A stretch of DNA of 64,000 nucleotides, taken from Casuarius casuarius. Lineage: Eukaryota; Chordata; Aves; Casuariiformes; Casuariidae. The stretch is from the NCBI GenBank assembly GCA_003342895.1, contig PTFA01000028.1, forward strand, positions 5,441,885-5,505,884, in the 5' to 3' direction. Under the pieces are notes generated by a model. The model did no database searches. It had not been told where the DNA came from and worked only from the letters and a program-made list of their open reading frames with translations. This document shows positions 57,025 through 64,000 of the stretch, one piece after another. Position numbers and translations under genes: made by a program. Positions within the stretch are counted from its first letter, which is position 1. Each line of letters opens with the position of its first letter.

Positions 57025-57288
57025 AAAGGACTTCACCCAATATTAAAACTGCAGAAGCAACATTCAAGTTAGACATGAGGAGACACCTCCTAATAGTAGA
57101 GAAAACTAAGCAGTGCAATTGCTTGCCTAACAAGCCTGTGGAATCTCTGTCATTGGAGACTTCAGAAAAGAGGCCACAGGGACATCTGGCAGGAGCAGGT
57201 TACAGGCACAGGATTATGCGCTGGGAGAATGAGATGTTCTGCAGGATCTGTTGAGGTCCCTTCCGGCCATAGTGTTTGATTCTATAAT
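57025..57288 (+). mobile_element. CR1 LINE 3' fragment
   Basis: It reads as a CR1 3' UTR: gacatgaggagacacctcct, then gtggaatctctgtcattgg, then gaggtcccttccggcc and a terminal gattctataa, the degenerate ATTCTRTG-type end of CR1. It is intergenic, downstream of BHMT. The left edge is approximate. Confidence 0.75.
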
Positions 57289-59214
57289 AAAAGTAGTAAT
57301 ATCTGACTCCAGGTAATCCAGGTAAGCCCACCATTAGTTCTGTTCAAGCAGCCAGTTAAAAGCTATGATCAAATTACACTGACATGTGACTCCTGATGAT
57401 TGTTTAACGTAAGAAATATGTTGCCACCCCATCGTATGTTGCCCTCCTTACATCTGCCTTGTCCCATACCTCCTCCCCCTATTTCTTACAGTCTGTTCTG
57501 ACTGCAAACATGTCCAGGCAATTAGCTTACACAAAATCTTAGCCATACTACTTGGAATGGAAGATGTTCCTTTCAAGTCAGTGAGACAATTCAAGGTAGT
57601 AAAGCTAAGCACGTACATGTCCGTAAAATATTAGTGTAATAACAATGGAGATTTGAGGGACTGTGAAGACTCATATTCAAATAACTGTAATAAGGAATTA
57701 CAAATTATCTATATTGAAGTTATACTTTTGATGATTGAAATGGCATTGAAGTTTTTCCAGTTCTGCATAGTAAAAATAGTAAAAAATAGTTTTTCATTGC
57801 CAGATTAAATACATTCAGTACTGCTCAAAATCCTGGGGAAAATTCTAAATATAATTTGTGAAATTGAATGAAGGGATGCTGAACAAAGACACCAGATGGG
57901 GAGTCTCCTGTTATTAGCAGGGTAACCAGTGAAACATCTCCATTCCCAGAAGGAATTGCTTTAATTGTTCACTGGAGCAAGTGTAAACTAAATGCGAGGC
58001 AATAGAATTTTTTTAGTCACGTCAAGTGAAGATCTTTAGTAGATCAGTTTCTATCAGCAGACCCATTCAAAACTCTGGCTAAGAATGAACAAAAGACAAA
58101 ATAACACAGGTCAAAAGAAGTTCCTCAATCTATTCTAAAGGTTTGCCGAAAACAAGAAGCCACTAAAATGAATGCAGCTGTTAATAACAAAAGAATCAGT
58201 GATATTAGTAAGCAGAAATGGAAAGATTAATGCATAAATGAGTTTGCTATGTTGGTACACAAACAAGGAATTACCAGGCAAAATAAACAGGACCATCTTT
58301 CAACGTTCAGTAAATAGAAATAACACAATTGTTAAGAAAAGCATTCTTACAACACCAGAACGAATGCCATAAGCAGTGCAAAGGAAAAACAAAATAGAAT
58401 TTACCAAACAACTACCAATAGTACTCAATTAACAATACTTAAAGAGCATGCTCTCTTTTTCCCCAAATATATTTGTCTAACAAAAGATATATCTCTTCTT
58501 TCCTTTAAACATTGATAGACTTATTTCTGATAATTATGGTTATGCCAACCTGATTATCTCCGAAAGGAGTAAACATATAGCACATATTTTTGATAAAATT
58601 AAACAGAAAGGATTTGCCATAGTATGATGACAATAAATTACCAACAGGAACCTGAATGACAACTCAGAATTCTTTAGAACTTGCATCAACAACAAAGAAT
58701 GTTAAGATGCATTTGTAGTATGATGCAATTCTAAAATAATGACTTGCTGGAAAAGACATCAGCTGGTAATTAATGACAAGCACATGAGAAGTCACTAATG
58801 AGAGCCATTCCTAGGGACGACCACCTTCTTTGCAAAAAGCAAGCAAATATACAATATTGTTATAAAAAATGGCTTGCCTTACATATACTATGTCATGTTA
58901 AAATCTAACAGAGGGTTGCTAAAATATGTAATAGTAGCTTATACTCTCATTACGTATCCGTTCAGTAATGCCAGGCATGGAGTAAATTTGTAGAGCAGAC
59001 TTTGAAAGTCAGCCTTGGTAAAACGAAGAGCAGAGCCTGAGCTAGTAACACTTGAAGTGCCAGGCCCAGAGCCCATTGCTTGGTATGCTGTGTCAGCCTG
59101 ATCTCCCAAGAAAACAAGGCTTACACAATTGATACCAGTCAGTCCATATCTCTGCCACTCCACTCCTAATAATATTTGAACATGCTAGCCAATTCTAACC
59201 AAACTCAAAACCAG

Positions 59215-59290
59215 CACTGAATCATAATTCAGGTTGGATGAGATCTCAGGAGGTTATCTAGTCCAACTGCTTCAGTGCCAAAGGTACCTG
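59215..59290 (-). mobile_element. CR1 LINE 3'-end remnant
   Basis: This short block reads aatcataattcaggttgg, then gagatctcaggaggtt and ctagtccaactgcttcagtg. It is the reverse complement of the common CR1 3' terminus and similar to the end of the element at 14076. Nothing longer is recognisable. Confidence 0.6.
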
Positions 59291-62200
59291 AACTTTTTAT
59301 GTCTCATAAAAACCAGCTATTAACATACACATATCAACACAGCTTATACTTTGTATCAGCTGGCTGACCAACTAAGACATACGCACCTATACTAACATAG
59401 CTTCGGGCAAGTCAAAGCACATACCGACTCTTGCCCACATCGGTTGGAGCCTTGGGAGGTCCAGGTGTCACTTCCGATTACAAACATCCTTGTAAGTAAC
59501 ATGACACGAATGTTGTTTCTACTGAGAAGTGCCTGTAATCAGAAGGTAATTTTTTGCACAAAGGATGTGAGATACTGCTTAAGAGGAAAAGTATTTATTT
59601 CTAAAAATAAAAATGTATTGTTCTCCCTTTTTACAAGCCTAATTGCTTTCAGCCCAGCTATTCATCAACAGTCACGTGATAGTAGCGAAGAATCACAGAA
59701 AGAACAACTTTCTACAAATGTGAGCTTTGTTTGGATACAAAAAAGTGTACTATTTCTAATGCTACACCCTCTCCCATCCCACATCCTTGAACTTTTCTGC
59801 TTTGCTACAGAATGTCTACTTAGCAGCTTGCCAAACTGTAATGCCTAGTGACATTACAAAAAGAAACAAAACACTTCTCCCTTTAACTACTCTTATTTAA
59901 GCTACAAATCATAGATTCATGTGAAATCTATCTTGGACTTCACTACTCTTCAAAATCTATCATCTGAATTTAAGGAGGGATTCGTCCATTCATTTGGTAG
60001 CATGCAGGCTCCTCCACAGATTTGGACTTCTTTTTAAAGGACTGTTTTCCTACCTCAGCGCTGCCAGTGGGATCTCGTGGCAATTCAGCTGAAGATGGAA
60101 CCAGATGAAGATACCATCTGTTCCTCCCATGCTGAGCAACTGGATCAGACTCAAGTATGTAGCAGCTTAGGGTGTAGCTATGTCTAGCTACAGCAGCTTA
60201 TCCCATCCAATATTTATCCAGAACAGTTTAATCAGGATGAGAATTTCTTTCCTAAGTGAGGCTAGATGTCAGGCCTTCTGTTTAGAGGAGAACACCTGAG
60301 ATCTCCTAGGGTTAGGGTTCTCATCCTTTGATATGAGCACTTGGGATTAAGATTTACCTATTACCTCAGTGGCATTATTGAGACCTTCACGCCACAAACT
60401 GCATTTATTCTGTCACGTGGAGTATTTCTGAGCGCTCTGGAGGATTCTGTTGCAAGGCTTCCTCACCAGCATGCATTTCTTTACTCAGCAGTCTGCTCTC
60501 TTTGTTGAACTGTCTCCAGTCTCGCAGGATCCTAAAATGCTGGAACACATACCTGGCAAATTGTAGTTGCTATCAGTTATTATTCCTACTAAAAAGCTGA
60601 TAAAACTTTGAACTTTTCTATAGCCTGCTGACTTGCATTTTATTAGAAGGCAAAATTTTAAAATGCCTAGGAAAATACTCTGTGCTTAGTAAACATCATA
60701 CAAATCTATTTTTTTTATATATATATTCCAAAGTCCATTAAGTAATACCGGCATTAATCTGCTTTGTGTTTTAGCTTCTGCCCCAACTCTGCTTCTATAC
60801 TAGCATACTCTCTTGCTCTGTTCTGATAACCAGATCTCAATATATATATTTTGTAAGATGTTGCGCTTCAAAGACTTTAAGTATGTCTACTCTGCAGTCA
60901 AACCTGTGACCGAATCTTGCTTGAATGTATACAAGGTAGCTTGATAAATATTAGACTATTTTGGTGAAAAAATTGTATCAGTGTTCTTGTCATTTTATAA
61001 ATTAGAGATACTTCATTTGATACTTGATCATGCTTAGAATCTTTTTTGACTACAGTACTATCATTTAATCTATGATCAACTGCTTTTCAAGAGTTGTGAT
61101 TTTGTCCACAAATCACACTGGCACAGAACTACCATCGAGTAGCAACAGCTTTCCTATTAAAATTTACATTTATCAGCTTTATTTGTTACTTGCACTATTG
61201 CATTAATTTAAAACTCGAGGCCAGCAATACAGAGAGATCAATGAGGATTAACTGGACAGCAGAAGCCAATGTTCCTGTCAGTCCCCTAGGGTGTTGTCAT
61301 GGTTGGGAATATCAGTAAGCAGAATTCCTTGACTGGTAAGACAGCTTGGAAAGTTGCATACAGTGCGAACAAATCTTGACACTATTCTTTTCAGTCAAGT
61401 GATACTTCCTCCCTTTCTTGGCTCAGTGGGGCTTTCTGTCACCTTGACAGACATTTATCAGACTGAAGCTAAGACTTCTTGAGTACTGGCTAGAAATGGT
61501 ATATTTACCCCTTAAGCACATAACTGAGCAATTTACGTCCATTACTCAGTCTATTCTTAGCTTTTTAGAGACTGTATTTAGAAATTTTACCAACCAAGTT
61601 GTGACCCAAAGCCAGTGTTGGCTGTGCTCACAATAGTCTGTTATGCTCATCTCGGCCAGTGCAGACTGCAGTGACACAAGGCCTGCAGAAGCTTGCAGAG
61701 GTCAGATGGCCTGGAAATGTTACTGGAAATATGAGTGACTCATCTGGTAGTCAAAGTTTTTCTCTCTCAGACCAAAGGAAAAATAGCTTACATGTGTATG
61801 GGAAATGCCAGGATCACACACTAAATCAAAGGCTAGCGGGGCTTCGACCCACTCTTTTCATCCGGAAGGCAATCCATCTGCGGAAAAAGAACATTAACTA
61901 CTACTCTACAAAAAGCTCAACTTCTCAACAAAGACTGCATTTTAGCAGCTCTTTTAAAAAATATTTAATATCCAGAACAAATCATTCTAGAATCCTATAG
62001 CTTCATCTCCTTTTTGCAAATGGGAAAAGACTAAAATTTCCAACTAAAGTAAATATCGCATCTTAGTAATTTTATATGAAGGAAGGAAAAATTTAGTGCC
62101 CCAAAATAAGGTATTCGTCCTCAATTAGGTGTGAGGGATTTCTATCTGTTTATCCTAAACTTCAGATAAATCTTTATGGATACATTCGAATTCTTTTAGT

Positions 62201-62392
62201 ATAGGCCTGGCATAATCTTGCAGATAGTTCAGTCTGTCAGCCTATCAGTCTCTCTATTAGTCTATCAGGGATAGAGAGAAGGGAACATCTAAAGCTACTT
62301 AAAAAAAACTGAGTAGTTTTCTTGTCGTATGTCATGCTGATAATGATCAATCAGAAGGCAGACTGTATTCACTACTACAGGAACTATAATTT

Positions 62393-62412
62393 CCCCCCCC
62401 TTTTTTTTTTTT
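62393..62412. repeat. C8T12 homopolymer junction
   Basis: Eight C are followed directly by twelve T. It is a likely indel and sequencing-error site; no function is suggested. Confidence 0.9.
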
Positions 62413-64000
62413 AAGATTCATGTAGGTATTTTGTCTAGCTCAATGCTTTTTCTGTGGTTTGCGGCTTCCCCTGTCTAGTTACAAATGTTCTTGATTGACT
62501 GAGTTGAATTGTGGATGTGGCTAAGTATATTGTTTCCTCTTTTCTTGAATAATATCTTCCAGTGCTTTGCTACAGTCTTGATAGTGCTGCACAGCTAGAC
62601 ATACTGTATTTAGAGCCAGGCATTCTCTTTACATATCTATTTCAAGGAATCTGAAAATAATTCAGACTGGAGTTTTTACTCTTATCCTCAAAGAAAATGT
62701 CACTTTTTGCAAACTCTTTGATAGAGTTATCTTCATCGAGTTATGAGAGACTAAGCATGAAAAAAATGTATTTTTTAAAAAAGTCAGAAATATTTGTTGT
62801 GTTTTTGCACTTAATATAAAGAAAACAAGTACTTTTAAAACATCAGATTTCTCAAAACTACAAATTGCTCCTTCTGTCATCAGGATCACTTTCCCTATCC
62901 CCATGTACTTGGGTGGAGCATATCAGAATATGGTTTCTGTAAATAAACAAGTTGAAGAATGGCTTTGTAAACCACTAAAGAGAGCTGCAAGCACCATCAT
63001 TCGTGACTCATCTAGCCTGCAAGACAGCACTGTTCCAATTGTGCCTCTTTTTGCAAATCGCTTTTTATTTACCACAGAGACTACTGATTACTGTTATATA
63101 ATTTAGTAAAATTCTTACTTTTATTAGTTAAACTTAGAACTTTTTCCACTGTGATTACACGTTCAAATTGGAAACTTTGTTTTTGTATCTTCTGTACGTT
63201 CAAAGGGGGATTCTTGAGTATTACCAATTTTTATAATTTTTTATATACCAATTATAACTTTTTCTTCATTGAGTTCAGTCTGCCTTTCACTTAAACATAC
63301 AAACTAACTTTGTTAGAGTACTTGTTTGGTTAAAAGGGAAAAGAATGACTTTTATGAAAGATTTATCTCAAAGAAAGTTTAATTTGCATTTAAACTACTG
63401 GGTCCTCTCAGCAATAAGTGAGAGATTATATTACTTGTTTAGCTTATCACACATTTGTAAAGCTCACCACACAGTAATAATTCCACACATTCTACAACTG
63501 TAATAATATTTGGTTGCAGGAAATTCTTCAGTTCAGAGCCAGCATAAATATTCAATGTATACAGCTTTCCTCCTTAGAATACATGGGCTATCAAATGCAT
63601 CACAGTTATCCTGGTTCTACTATACAATGCAACTCCTTGTGCTTGGAAACTATGCCAAATCTCTTCTTATATCAAAACAATTAAGGGTAGACATTTAAAG
63701 TATTCCAAAAGGCAGATCCAACCATTGCTACAAAGTATGCTTTTGGGTGGATGCTTGACTGAAAGAGCGCTACTAAGCCATCACAAAGTCAACAGTGCTT
63801 TCATGCAATCAGCTTCTTGCCTCACTTCACATAGACATACTCTAAGAAACACTCTCCAACTTTTGCCAGAAAGAGACTCCCATTAACAACAAACAGACAT
63901 TGCTATTTGGCTTGCCCACATTAAAATTTGAATCACACTGTCAACAGAAACCTATTAAAAATGCTTGTCCAGCATAGCTCTGTTAGCACAATACTTACTA

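Larger units (their letters stand above)
39896..64000. other. Intergenic region downstream of BHMT, no gene seen
   Basis: About 24 kb without a supportable exon. All open frames are under 145 codons, lack recognisable domains and are not flanked by consistent splice sites. Contents are three CR1 fragments, microsatellites, a polypurine tract and the 22-bp palindrome. In mammals the next gene on this side is JMY, whose first exon is GC-rich. No such exon or second CpG island occurs here. Confidence 0.7.

Noticed and set aside
59444..59848. Plus-strand frame of 134 codons
   Set aside because: No recognisable domain, ordinary intergenic composition and no supporting splice sites; the length is within chance expectation for 64 kb.
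60307..60320. Telomere-like gggttagggtt
   Set aside because: Fewer than two full TTAGGG units; too short to be an interstitial telomeric repeat.
61659..62000. Plus-strand frame of 113 codons
   Set aside because: No homology recognised, Ser-rich low-information translation, no gene context.

Overview
This is vertebrate nuclear DNA, most likely from a bird. The genes are split by GT-AG introns, a CpG-island promoter is present, and the recognisable interspersed repeats are CR1 LINE fragments, the dominant LINE of birds, crocodilians and turtles. Crocodilians and turtles are not excluded by sequence alone. Two real protein-coding genes are visible, arranged head to head; every other open reading frame looks like chance or repeat-derived sequence.

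Positions 1 to about 20.1 kb hold the 5' part of DMGDH (dimethylglycine dehydrogenase, mitochondrial), transcribed leftward on the minus strand. Six exons are certain (exons 2-7 by the vertebrate gene structure, 961-18577). They encode 361 residues of the N-terminal FAD-dependent oxidoreductase domain, including the FAD-linking histidine. The remaining exons lie to the left of the window. Exon 1 probably lies at the edge of, or inside, a 438-base run of Ns (20277-20714).

A CpG island of roughly 1.35 kb (about 19840-21215) separates the two genes and contains the gap. On its right side are a GC box, a TATA box and the first exon of BHMT (betaine-homocysteine S-methyltransferase) on the plus strand. 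All eight BHMT coding exons are present between 20897 and 39699. They keep frame across every junction and give a 405-residue protein with the three zinc-ligand cysteines.

The two genes are consecutive steps of choline/betaine catabolism: BHMT makes dimethylglycine and methionine in the cytosol, and DMGDH oxidises dimethylglycine to sarcosine in mitochondria. Only one BHMT copy is present; the second mammalian paralogue, BHMT2, is not seen here.

From about 39.9 kb to the end, 24 kb hold no gene I can support, only old CR1 fragments, simple repeats and unrecognised sequence. I found no new system. The best leads are the shared promoter hidden by the gap, a perfect 22-bp palindrome at 46182-46203, a 65-bp near-identical repeat pair in BHMT intron 2, a 112-bp-period divergent repeat in DMGDH intron 5, and a possible family of pyrimidine-rich tracts.
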